A stretch of 35,447 bases of DNA, taken from assembly GCA_030432035.1 (NCBI GenBank), contig JAUIHO010000022.1, positions 1-35,447 on the forward strand, in the 5' to 3' direction. The notes beneath the pieces were generated by a model. The model was not told where the DNA came from, did not search any database, and saw nothing but the letters and a program-made list of their open reading frames with translations. This document shows positions 7,788 to 15,478 of this stretch, in pieces. The stretch is from Phycisphaerae bacterium (GTDB lineage: Bacteria > Planctomycetota > Phycisphaerae > UBA1845 > UTPLA1). Each line of letters opens with the position of its first letter. Positions within the stretch are counted from its first letter, which is position 1. The position numbers were made by a program, and so were the translations under genes.

Positions 7788-9116
7788 TTAGCCCTGCTGA
7801 TTCATTTCGGGAAATAGTAGCAGTTCGTCGCGCTGATTGAGCATTTTCTCCAGCCCAATGCGATCAATGAGGTTTCCATCAATTCGTTCTTTCGCTAAAC
7901 CTTTTAAAATCACATATGGACGAAGCATCGGATTACGAAACCGAAATCGAATCATCTTTTCTTTCCCAGTCTTTTCCAGCACCGGTCCACGATCCGCGTC
8001 CTCTGTAAAATCTTTTAAATGCTTTGAAAAAGCCGGAATGTCATAATCGCGCCCTGTAATTCGACTCATTGGTTCACGCACATCAGCAGACGCAAAGAAT
8101 CCGCGTTCATCAGACGGTGCCATTGCGCAAGCAAGTAAAACGCTACCGTATAGTGTGTTCTTTCGTTGCGACTGTATTGCCTTGTGGTACTCGGTTTTCT
8201 CCGATTCCTGAGATTCCTCCAAGGCACTTTGAATTCCAGCTTCAACGTCTTCAAGTCGGATATTTCGACGCCGACAGTCGATTGCAGCAAGCGCGGACTC
8301 CTGCCCTAATAGGTGGGTGTAGTGGGGAAAACCCTGAGAAAGAAACACTATCAAATCTCGCGCATTTTTCTCAATTGTCATTCTCAGAGCATTCGTTGCC
8401 CTATCAATGATCTCGCCTAATTCATCACGTGCCATCGGCGGAAGTGATATTTGAACCAAGGGCCTCTTGATCGACTCATGTTCATCAATCAGTTCGACTA
8501 CATCTCTCGCAACCCCAACCAAGACAATCGTTATTTTTACTGAATTATCCGAAAGATCTTTTATTGTGTCCGCAAATAACGCCCTTTCATGCTCCGCCAA
8601 TCGATCAAACTCATCAAAAATGAGCACTAACTCAAAATCATCTTGGCACTCATTCTGAATTACTCGCCGAATATCGCCCGGACACAAAGGCGAATCAGAT
8701 ATGAGTTGTTCAAGCCGATATTCAATCGCGGATTTTCCGTCTAATCGATCATCTTCCCCCTTACACTCGACGATGGCAGGAATCTCCCTAAAGGCGCGTC
8801 GCCAAATGTCGTCGAATCCATCGTCGCTGGTGCAGTTAATCTTAAAAAATCTCATTCCTGGCACTTCATCGAATAGCTCTTTAAAAATGGTTGCGAGCGA
8901 AGTTTTGCCGACACCGCGCTGCCCATACATCATCAAATGGCGACCACGTGCAGTTATTCCGCGTATTGCCCGTCGCATTTCATCGACGCGACCAGCAAAT
9001 AATTTCTTACTGTCCACGGGTGCTCCCGGACTAAACGCGAGACCAGCAAGAACGCGCAGTCGCGTTTGATCGTGATCTGACAACTCGCTAACGCCGCTTC
9101 CCGCCTTCATAAGCAC
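7788..9116 (-). CDS. AAA+ ATPase, Orc1/Cdc6-like, probable cargo of element B
   Basis: 442 residues. FAGRVDEMRRA (40-50) is the box that precedes the P-loop in Orc1/Cdc6 and related STAND-type ATPases. Walker A is GQRGVGKT (65-72), Walker B LVLIFDEFD (163-171), and a sensor-1-like strand ITIVLVGVAR lies at about 195-204. A lid domain (about 215-300) and a long C-terminal region, possibly winged-helix, follow. It is soluble. Such ATPases remodel nucleic acid or act as NTP-dependent switches. In mobile elements they appear in replication control and also in anti-phage systems, and nothing here decides between these. GAGGGAG precedes the start; an ATG two codons later is also possible. It lies next to the right attachment site, the usual cargo position. 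Confidence 0.75.
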   Translation of the reverse strand: MLMKAGSGVSELSDHDQTRLRVLAGLAFSPGAPVDSKKLFAGRVDEMRRAIRGITARGRHLMMYGQRGVGKTSLATIFKELFDEVPGMRFFKINCTSDDGFDDIWRRAFREIPAIVECKGEDDRLDGKSAIEYRLEQLISDSPLCPGDIRRVIQNECQDDFELVLIFDEFDRLAEHERALFADTIKDLSDNSVKITIVLVGVARDVVELIDEHESIKRPLVQISLPPMARDELGEIIDRATNALRMTIEKNARDLIVFLSQGFPHYTHLLGQESALAAIDCRRRNIRLEDVEAGIQSALEESQESEKTEYHKAIQSQRKNTLYGSVLLACAMAPSDERGFFASADVREPMSRITGRDYDIPAFSKHLKDFTEDADRGPVLEKTGKEKMIRFRFRNPMLRPYVILKGLAKERIDGNLIDRIGLEKMLNQRDELLLFPEMNQQG

Positions 9117-9141
9117 TCCCTCAATTCAGAACCCAATCAGA

Positions 9142-9279
9142 CTAACTCTTAACAAGCTCCGCATAACTCTTAACTAATGCCCCAAATCCGTCAATCGCCC
9201 TCCGCGAATCCTCAATATTCCAGCTCACATCTTCTATTCGCCAATGACTATGCCAAAGCAGGCCAGTCCTATAACACTC
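9142..9279 (-). pseudogene. Start-less coding remnant upstream of the AAA+ ATPase
   Basis: A 45-codon open frame from a stop at 9280-9282 to a TAG at 9142-9144. It reads like genuine protein (for example HSHWRIEDVSWNIEDSRRA, then GFGALVKSYAELVKS) but has no ATG. An in-frame GTG would give 28 residues. It ends 25 bases before the ATPase start and follows the integrase tail segment by 26 bases. It is probably the C-terminal remnant of a truncated gene, or a small protein with an unusual start. I do not recognise it. Confidence 0.4.
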
Positions 9280-9305
9280 TTAGGTACGATCAAGCGTCGG
9301 ACGAG

Positions 9306-9530
9306 TCATCCATGGCAGGTAGGACGATTTCCCGCAAGTAGAGCCAATATGCGAGCCTTTGATTCTTGTTTCAACCTCGGCCAAGCCGCCACGATCCGAG
9401 CCAGCTCGGGGTCGATTTCGCCTAAATCTGCAGCAGTCGCAGCGCATTCTGCAGCGCGGGATTTCGGCGATTTCGCTAAGTCGTTGCTATCGCCATCGTT
9501 AGGCGCACCGCTTCGAGTCCAGTATCGCCC
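9306..9530 (-). other. Detached 3' end of the integrase gene (used only in the circular form)
   Basis: Reading the minus strand from the right core gives GRYWTR in the same frame as integrase residues 417-422, then 68 further codons to a TGA at 9306-9308. The tail holds DLGEIDPELARIVAAWPRL and KARILALLAG, a short helical domain. From memory, this type of sequence often ends planctomycete tyrosine integrases. Joining 3170-3189 to 9512-9531 would make one uninterrupted 490-residue integrase. In the integrated state this segment follows an in-frame stop (TAG just outside the element, around 9541) and has no start codon. Confidence 0.8.
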
Positions 9531-9531
9531 A
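9512..9531 (+). repeat. Attachment site, right copy
   Basis: Perfect 20-bp match to 3170-3189. The bases on the left (CGCACCGC) belong to the integrase tail. The bases on the right (TTTAATAATCCC) are the AT-rich sequence expected after a tRNA 3' end. Confidence 0.85.
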
Positions 9532-9835
9532 TTTAATAATCCCTAAAAATAAAGGCTTTACAACACTTTTTGGGGGGTTCTAATTTTCCGCCCTTGGCCC
9601 TCGGCGCTTAGACAACGTCGTAAACGATATGCGACCAAACAAGACGTATCAGGATGCTCGTGGCCGTTGGTGTTCGCTCAACTTGGTCGCACGTTGGGTA
9701 CTCCCCTTCCGTCACGAAGCGACATTTCAACAAGCAATTTGATCGCGTTAGAGCCAATCAACCTCAGCAGTATTTGAACGCATCGATGCACATTTTTCGG
9801 GCCGGTTCCGTTATCGAAGATCGCGCGTGGTCATC
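9532..9835. other. Host flank next to the element, no gene seen
   Basis: About 300 bases between the right attachment site and the terminator of the next gene. The first 35 bases are AT-rich, as after a tRNA. A 66-codon plus-strand open frame (9654-9854) has no ribosome site, has unlikely composition and runs into the terminator, so I do not call it. I see no other structure. Confidence 0.5.
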
Positions 9836-9882
9836 AAAAAAAAACGAACCCTAGCCGGGCCTGATGGCCCCGCTAAGGTTCG
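9836..9882 (-). terminator. Strong terminator of the HAF/dockerin gene
   Basis: On the minus strand a long stem (CGAACCTTAGCGGGGCC against GGCCCGGCTAGGGTTCG, with a bulge/mismatch and a 4-nt loop) is followed by nine T. It lies just after the stop at 9915. Confidence 0.9.
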
Positions 9883-9914
9883 CTTGTCGTTCATTCGGTT
9901 GTCTACTGTGGTCG

Positions 9915-11873
9915 CTACGGAACTACCGCATTCACGAATTCCTGAATATCCAAGCCATCCTTCTTGCCATCGTAGTTGATGTCTGCGCGATCGACGGCAA
10001 ATGCCGGGTCGGGAAAAGGCTTGCACAACAATGAAGCGACAAAATTCGGGATATCGAGCGTATCCGTAATGAAGTCGTCATTCATATCGCCGGGAACCAG
10101 AAAACATCCGCCGGAAATAGCAGTCGGAGCGATCGTTACGTGTGCCGAATCGGTCGCGATGCTGCCGCATGCGTTGGTCACCACGCAACGGTAATCACCC
10201 GATTGTCCGTCGCAAGGAAAGAAGCCGGCGTTTAGACCGATTCGAAGCTGCGAAGCACTCGTACCGCGGTACGCGAAGAAGCTGCTCGTATCGCAGAAGC
10301 TATCGTTCGTCAGATCCACCCAGTCGCCGGTCGCGAGATCCTTCTTTTGCCACTGATACTCGAGCGGGCCGGTGCCGGATACGAAACAGTTGACGATCGC
10401 ACCGAAGCTACTGGTCGTAGTTTGGGCCAACGATACGAGCGGAACGTTCTGCTGCGGAGGTTCGCAAGCCGCACCGTTCAAGTCGATAAGCGCATCGGCG
10501 AACGTGCTCAAACATGGAGAGGCATCGTCCGTGATGTCCACGAGAATGGAGTTACCATCTGCGCTAACCTGACGCGGGGTTGAGATTCGAATGCTATCAA
10601 ACGTCGTGTCTCCCATCGGCAGTTGCGATTCAATATATGCTGCCAATCGCATCGGTTGGCCACCGTTGATGCTCGGTCGCCAAATGAAAGCGCGAACGTC
10701 ACGCTGGAACGGTGACCACGGCGGCGGGCCGGGGAAATAAGACGCGAGACCGACGACCGTGTTTCCGTCGTCGCTGACTGCCGACGCGGCAATATCGGCC
10801 AACGTCATCGACATGCCGTCGTCTCGAATGAAATCGTCCGGACGACCGATTAGCGACACGTTCCAGTCCATGCCGTCCCATGTCCATTTGGCCAAGTTGA
10901 TGTAACCGGGATTGCCGGACGGGTCCGGGTTGGGGCCAAACTCCAGCTCCGAAAGCGTCGTACTGATTCGACCAACCACCTGCGTTCCGTCGCGCGTAAC
11001 CGGTGCACCATCCTGATTGCCATAGGGGTCCAAAATCTCTTCCACGGCATCACGCCAAATCGCCAACCGACGACCGTTATATCCCGGCAAAGGGCCGCCA
11101 CCATCAGGGTCTGCTGACATACCGCTGTCGTAACCAACGACCAAGCCACCATTGCCGTTGACCTTATCAGCGCGCGACGCGCTCGAACCTGGTTCGAATG
11201 GGAGCATCTCAAACGACTGCGTCATCGCGTCGTAGCGAAACGCTCGAAAGTCGCCGCAAATACCCGTTGGTGCACAACCGTTGCTGCGCGGTTCATTTGT
11301 AGCCAACCAACCGCCGCCAACAACGTAACGACCGTCACCGGAGATATCGTTGGGCGCGTTAATCGTGAAGTCGCAGCGCGTGCCGCCGACCCAAACGTTT
11401 ACGGGTGCGAGCGGTGCGCCGTTACATGAGTAGTCAACCGTTTCCTGCGTTCTCTCAAACGAACCGGCGTTGACCCAACCAGTCGCCATCGTCCAATGAT
11501 GCGCGATATCGCGAAGCGTACAGGGTGGCGACTGTGGCGCGACTTCGTTGCCTAGAAAGCAATTCAAGTTACCCCAGTTATCAAGGTTTTCCTTGCTCAT
11601 TGCGAACGCGGAAAGATCGTCGCTGGCTAGAATCGCGCCCTCAGCAAACCCGGCTGGTGAAAATTCCGGCCCCATGCCGCGTCGCCAAATGGTGATCAAC
11701 CCTTCGTCAATTGACGAATCCAAGACCGACCCGACCACGGCATTCCCGTCGTCGCTAAGATCGCCCCCAGTAATGCGCCCGAGATTAATGTAAGTGGGCT
11801 GCGCAAACGCGCTGCTTGCTACCGCAACACATGCGACAACAAACCCTGCCGATGATGAGAGTCTTCGCGTCAT
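9915..11873 (-). CDS. Secreted HAF-repeat / Ig-like / dockerin protein
   Basis: 652 residues from the ATG at 11873 (AGGAG upstream). The open frame reaches 12032, but only from 11873 does it begin with a signal peptide (basic MTRR, hydrophobic core, SAFA cleavage site). The first two thirds carry repeats of the type ISGDGRYVVGGGW, SDDGNAVVG and SDDGNTVVGLAS, the HAF-type extracellular repeat that forms propeller-like folds. An Ig-like domain follows (about 480-585; YQWQKKD, GDYRCVVTNACGS). The final 58 residues (595-652) are two dockerin-type calcium loops (GDMNDDFITDTLDI, ADINYDGKKDGLDI). Dockerins dock to cohesins in clostridial cellulosomes; in planctomycetes the partner is usually unknown. 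It is probably exported to the surface or medium. Function unknown. Confidence 0.75.
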   Translation of the reverse strand: MTRRLSSSAGFVVACVAVASSAFAQPTYINLGRITGGDLSDDGNAVVGSVLDSSIDEGLITIWRRGMGPEFSPAGFAEGAILASDDLSAFAMSKENLDNWGNLNCFLGNEVAPQSPPCTLRDIAHHWTMATGWVNAGSFERTQETVDYSCNGAPLAPVNVWVGGTRCDFTINAPNDISGDGRYVVGGGWLATNEPRSNGCAPTGICGDFRAFRYDAMTQSFEMLPFEPGSSASRADKVNGNGGLVVGYDSGMSADPDGGGPLPGYNGRRLAIWRDAVEEILDPYGNQDGAPVTRDGTQVVGRISTTLSELEFGPNPDPSGNPGYINLAKWTWDGMDWNVSLIGRPDDFIRDDGMSMTLADIAASAVSDDGNTVVGLASYFPGPPPWSPFQRDVRAFIWRPSINGGQPMRLAAYIESQLPMGDTTFDSIRISTPRQVSADGNSILVDITDDASPCLSTFADALIDLNGAACEPPQQNVPLVSLAQTTTSSFGAIVNCFVSGTGPLEYQWQKKDLATGDWVDLTNDSFCDTSSFFAYRGTSASQLRIGLNAGFFPCDGQSGDYRCVVTNACGSIATDSAHVTIAPTAISGGCFLVPGDMNDDFITDTLDIPNFVASLLCKPFPDPAFAVDRADINYDGKKDGLDIQEFVNAVVP

Positions 11874-12062
11874 AATGGGTGTACTCCTAATCCGTTGGTA
11901 CGTTGTGCCGCCAAATTCGGTTAAACAACTCAAAATTAATTTGCCATCTTCGCTACCGATTGAGATGAGGTATCGCGATGGTTTCGGGTGAGGCTTGTAA
12001 CCTTGAGGGGCAATCCTGCACGAGCAATGCAAGCGTCACCGGAAATCATCGAACCGAGAGGT

Positions 12063-12098
12063 GGTTGCGTTGGAGCATTCCGTTGCTCCAATGCAACC
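12063..12098. terminator. Long hairpin between two minus-strand secreted-protein genes
   Basis: GGTTGCGTTGGAGCA (12063-12077) pairs with TGCTCCAATGCAACC (12084-12098), one wobble, 6-nt loop. It lies about 40 bases after the stop at 12137 and has no T-run on either strand. It may be a factor-assisted terminator or an mRNA 3' stabiliser. Confidence 0.45.
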
Positions 12099-12136
12099 GT
12101 TCACTCGTCTATAGTCGATTTAGAACGTCGCCCGAA

Positions 12137-13825
12137 TTAACGGCGGCGACGCGTGATTGCCAAACCGCAGGCCGACAGCAGCAACAGGCCCGTCGTCGGC
12201 TCGGGAATACACGTGACAAAGATGCCGGCATTCGTACCGAAGGCACCGGATGCATTCAGCTTCAAAGTTAGGCAGCCCAGATCATTGAAGGCTTGTGAAC
12301 CACCTTCACCGTTGGCGCTGGCGTCATACGAAAACGACGAAGCGTAAACACCCGAATAGGATATGCCTTCTCGTACGACCAGCTGCAAACCGAATGTCGG
12401 ATCCCACGACCAGATCGAACGATCGTTGCTCGAACTAACGCTACCACCGTTGAGGATCGAGGTGAAGATCAACTGGCCCATGTTGTTCAACAATACGTTC
12501 GATGCCGATCCGAAGAACGTGTCCGTCAGGCCGGGAACCGCATCGCCTTCACGAACGATCAATTGATCGCCGCCACCGATTTGAGTAAGCCACAGGCCAC
12601 TATCATTAGCACTGGTGACATCGCCACCTTGGGCCAGTGAGGCCACCCAAGCGATCTGATCGTTGTTATTCACCGACGCTTCGCCGAAGTTGATGCTCGA
12701 AAGGTCGGCGCTCGGAATGTTCGGCGCCGCACCGCCCGTTTGATGAACGATCTCGGTTGTTCCGCCGTTGTGCGTCATCAAAGCCGAGTCGTTAACGCCC
12801 TGCGTAATGCCTGCACCCGCAATGCGAGCACCAAAAATATTGCGCCCGCTATTGTTGATGGTTTGTCGCGTATTGAAGAAAGGTGTTTGCGGCGGGAAGA
12901 ACGGATTGATGACAATCGTTTCGCCATAATTGATGCCCGCGATGCCGGTCGGCTGGTTCGAGCGACCGATCAAAGACAAGGCACCGGTACCGTCACCGTT
13001 CATCACCACGGCCGAGTCAGCCGTCGTAACACCACCAACACCTACCGTGAGGTTGTTGAACAACTGCAACGTGCCGCTACCGTTAAGTCCACGCGTGCCA
13101 CCGTTCTGAATGATTTCACCACCGGGGAAGGCAGCGTTTGCCACCCCGTTTTGGTAAACCAATCCAAGGCTGCCAGCAGAACCGACCCAAACGGCACTGT
13201 TTGCGGGCGAAGCAGGGCCACCGACGATGGTACCATTCAATACCGAATGGCCAGCGTTGTTTACATAGTTGCTGCTGCTGGAAGAGCTGGCCGGGTTGCG
13301 TACCGCACCAGCAATAGCAGGAACGGCATCGCCTTCCTGATAGAACTTCTGGAATCCGCCGTTCTGACCGACCCAAATTGCCTGGTCGTTATCGACGCTA
13401 ATTGCCGCACCCGACACCGAGCCGGCCAGCCACATATTGCCGTTCGGGCTCATCGACACCGTGGTTGTCTGCCGCGTCACAAACGTTTCGGCAGTAGTAC
13501 CCGGCAACACCGGTCCGCCTTCTTGCAGAACATTGCTAAGCGTGCCGGCCGCGCCATACCAGTAGCCGCCGTCATTGGCCGAGCTGATCGTTCCGCTATC
13601 CGCGATGTCACCGAAAAACGCAACATTGTTGCTAAGGTCGATCGTCGGATTCTGAAACGCGAATGACGACTGCGTCCACGTTTCGCCGGCAAAGCCGGGT
13701 ACCGGATCGGTGTTTCGAACCACCGGCGACAACGACAAGGCTGGTTGCGCCAGCACGGTTGTCGACGATGCGACAAAAGCCGCAATCGCGCCGACTACGA
13801 ATCCACTTCTCTTAAACTTCTGCAT
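12137..13825 (-). CDS. Secreted PEP-CTERM protein with repeated propeller-like motif
   Basis: 562 residues. The signal peptide is MQKFKRSGFVVGAIAAFVAS... with cleavage after VLA. The body repeats a unit built round NDxxxW, xxREGDAVPG and NNxGQ (for example VREGDAVPGLTDTFFGSASN). The same style of unit recurs in the 1723-aa protein of this window. The C-terminus IPEPTTGLLLLSACGLAITRRRR is a textbook PEP-CTERM tail: PEP motif, hydrophobic helix, Arg cluster. It directs export and processing by an exosortase, which is not in the window. The Gly/Asn/Ser-rich composition fits an extracellular matrix protein. The start has a strong AAGGAGGG. It is separated from the next minus-strand gene by a hairpin. 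Confidence 0.85.
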   Translation of the reverse strand: MQKFKRSGFVVGAIAAFVASSTTVLAQPALSLSPVVRNTDPVPGFAGETWTQSSFAFQNPTIDLSNNVAFFGDIADSGTISSANDGGYWYGAAGTLSNVLQEGGPVLPGTTAETFVTRQTTTVSMSPNGNMWLAGSVSGAAISVDNDQAIWVGQNGGFQKFYQEGDAVPAIAGAVRNPASSSSSSNYVNNAGHSVLNGTIVGGPASPANSAVWVGSAGSLGLVYQNGVANAAFPGGEIIQNGGTRGLNGSGTLQLFNNLTVGVGGVTTADSAVVMNGDGTGALSLIGRSNQPTGIAGINYGETIVINPFFPPQTPFFNTRQTINNSGRNIFGARIAGAGITQGVNDSALMTHNGGTTEIVHQTGGAAPNIPSADLSSINFGEASVNNNDQIAWVASLAQGGDVTSANDSGLWLTQIGGGDQLIVREGDAVPGLTDTFFGSASNVLLNNMGQLIFTSILNGGSVSSSNDRSIWSWDPTFGLQLVVREGISYSGVYASSFSYDASANGEGGSQAFNDLGCLTLKLNASGAFGTNAGIFVTCIPEPTTGLLLLSACGLAITRRRR

Positions 13826-14137
13826 GGTTCGCCCTCCTTCGCAGGGACCAAAATCGCGGACGCGTTAGCTCAATTATTCCCAATTTGATCTGCTCACTCT
13901 GAGCTGGCAGCAATCAGGCTGTGTCCGCTAGATGAGGCCTTTCGCCGGGCGTTTCGTTTGCCCCGACAACCACTCACCAGCATTGAAAACTGCCAATAAT
14001 CCATACCTTACCAATTCAGAAATATGTTTGCAATGATTTCTGGGGAAACTTTTAGAAATATTTGCACCGACACTTGTAGAGGTGAGCTGTCGGACGTAAC
14101 ATAGGACTATTGAAAGAGTTGCAATTGGGGATTCAGT
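13826..14137. promoter_or_regulatory. Divergent intergenic region
   Basis: 312 bases between divergent genes, hence the promoters of both. The only structure I can point to is the dyad CCGACA-N15-TGTCGG (14067-14072 and 14088-14093), 45 bases before the plus-strand start. No convincing -35/-10 pair was fixed. A minus-strand open frame at 13928-14164 lacks coding character. Confidence 0.35.
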
Positions 14138-15382
14138 ATGCCGCCACCTGTCAACAACACCCAAAATTCCGTCGAAGTTGACTTTGAGGGTCAGGTTCTG
14201 GCCGTCATCAATCGACTGCGGGCGGCGTTTGCCGAGCTTTTCCAGGCTGTTGGGGCCGATGCGACCAAGCCTCAGGACGTCGCGCGAGATTTCGGCCTCA
14301 ACAAGAACCTCACTTGGAAAATCTCCAAGATCATCTGCGAACCCGACACCGCGGCGAGCATCGGCTATCTGCCCGGTCGCGCGGGGCTCAACATCCTGCT
14401 CGATTCATTTAAGAAGTCCGGCGCCCCCGTTCAATCCCTCAAAGAAGTCCGCGACGCTTTGGCGGAGTTTGACCGCGTTCAAAAGGTTCATGCCGGCGAC
14501 CGCGAAACGCTCGAAGCAATGCTCGGTGCCCTTTCGAACGGTCCCGATGCCGCACAGCAGAATGAGGCCCAACGCAAGCTGGCATTCCGCGGCAACGGTG
14601 TCATCTGGGGCGTTCAGTCGCGCATCCAAATTTGCATCAATATCATCGCTCCGAGTTCCGACCCGAACTACGTTGACCTTGCTTGGATCAGCGGCTTGGT
14701 TGACTTTCGCCGGTTGCGTCGCGACGCCGTATGGGCGATCGCATCAACCCGAAAGGTCGACGACCAAGGCCATACGCTGCCGACCGGCCAAATCCGAAGC
14801 CTCGACCCGGAATTTTCCGGCGACGACAACGCCCCGCTCCTCGGCGAATACTGTTCCGACCCGCTGCCGGATTTGAAACTCAATACCGGTGCGGATGGCG
14901 TGCTTCGATATGAATTGGTCGAAGGGCCGGTCGGTAATACGGCCGCCACCACCTGTATCATTGGCTTGCTCGGTAAGTGTTTCGTTCGGCGCACCAAAGC
15001 TGACGCCGACACGATCGGCGAGCATCTGGTGCGGCTTTACACGCCCAGCGAATTGCTTATCCACGACCTCTTTGTGCATCGCGATATTCAAAACGCGCTG
15101 AACCCGACGCTACACCTATACAACCAGTTGCCAATTGCACCGCCCTATCCGATTGGCGGTCGTTCACAAGGTGAAATGCCGATCTTCGATCCGATGACGC
15201 CGCTCGGCCCTGGTATGACAGCCGCTGTCGTTCCGGAATATCCGCAATATCGATCGATTCTTTACTCCGCTTGCGAATTCGCCGGTTGGCAGCCGCGTGA
15301 CTTTCACGGTTTCCGCTTCCGCCTGAAATACCCGCCGATACCGAGCGTTGCCGTGTTTCGATATCCGCTTGCCGATCAATAA
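14138..15382 (+). CDS. Hypothetical protein with possible N-terminal helix-turn-helix, 414 aa
   Basis: I do not recognise a family. The N-terminal part is helical and contains KPQDVARDFGLNKNLTWKIS (about 44-63), which looks like a helix-turn-helix. The remaining 330 residues are a globular alpha/beta domain with a Pro-rich end (IAPPYPIGG, LKYPPIPSVAVFRYP). There is no signal peptide or membrane helix, so it is cytoplasmic. GGGGATT precedes the ATG. An OPT transporter follows 96 bases later on the same strand, so the pair may be co-transcribed, and this could be a ligand-sensing regulator (inference). Confidence 0.65.
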   Translation: MPPPVNNTQNSVEVDFEGQVLAVINRLRAAFAELFQAVGADATKPQDVARDFGLNKNLTWKISKIICEPDTAASIGYLPGRAGLNILLDSFKKSGAPVQSLKEVRDALAEFDRVQKVHAGDRETLEAMLGALSNGPDAAQQNEAQRKLAFRGNGVIWGVQSRIQICINIIAPSSDPNYVDLAWISGLVDFRRLRRDAVWAIASTRKVDDQGHTLPTGQIRSLDPEFSGDDNAPLLGEYCSDPLPDLKLNTGADGVLRYELVEGPVGNTAATTCIIGLLGKCFVRRTKADADTIGEHLVRLYTPSELLIHDLFVHRDIQNALNPTLHLYNQLPIAPPYPIGGRSQGEMPIFDPMTPLGPGMTAAVVPEYPQYRSILYSACEFAGWQPRDFHGFRFRLKYPPIPSVAVFRYPLADQ

Positions 15383-15478
15383 TCGAATTTTTGTTCTGTT
15401 TTGCGGCCTTTGCCGATTATCATCAGCACTTCTGAACTAGCAGTCCACCAATACCGCATCGCTTTGGGAGCTTTGCTT

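Noticed and set aside
9654..9854. 66-codon plus-strand frame in the host flank
   Set aside because: No ribosome site, odd composition, and it runs into the terminator of the convergent gene.
12740..13666. 308-codon plus-strand frame opposite the PEP-CTERM gene
   Set aside because: Arg/Thr/His-rich shadow without ribosome site; the opposite frame has a signal peptide and a PEP-CTERM tail.
13928..14164. 78-codon minus-strand frame in the divergent promoter region
   Set aside because: It overlaps the start of a well-supported gene and has no ribosome site or recognisable feature.
15401..15478. TTG start extending the OPT transporter by 26 residues
   Set aside because: No ribosome site before 15401, whereas the GTG at 15479 has GGGAG at good spacing.
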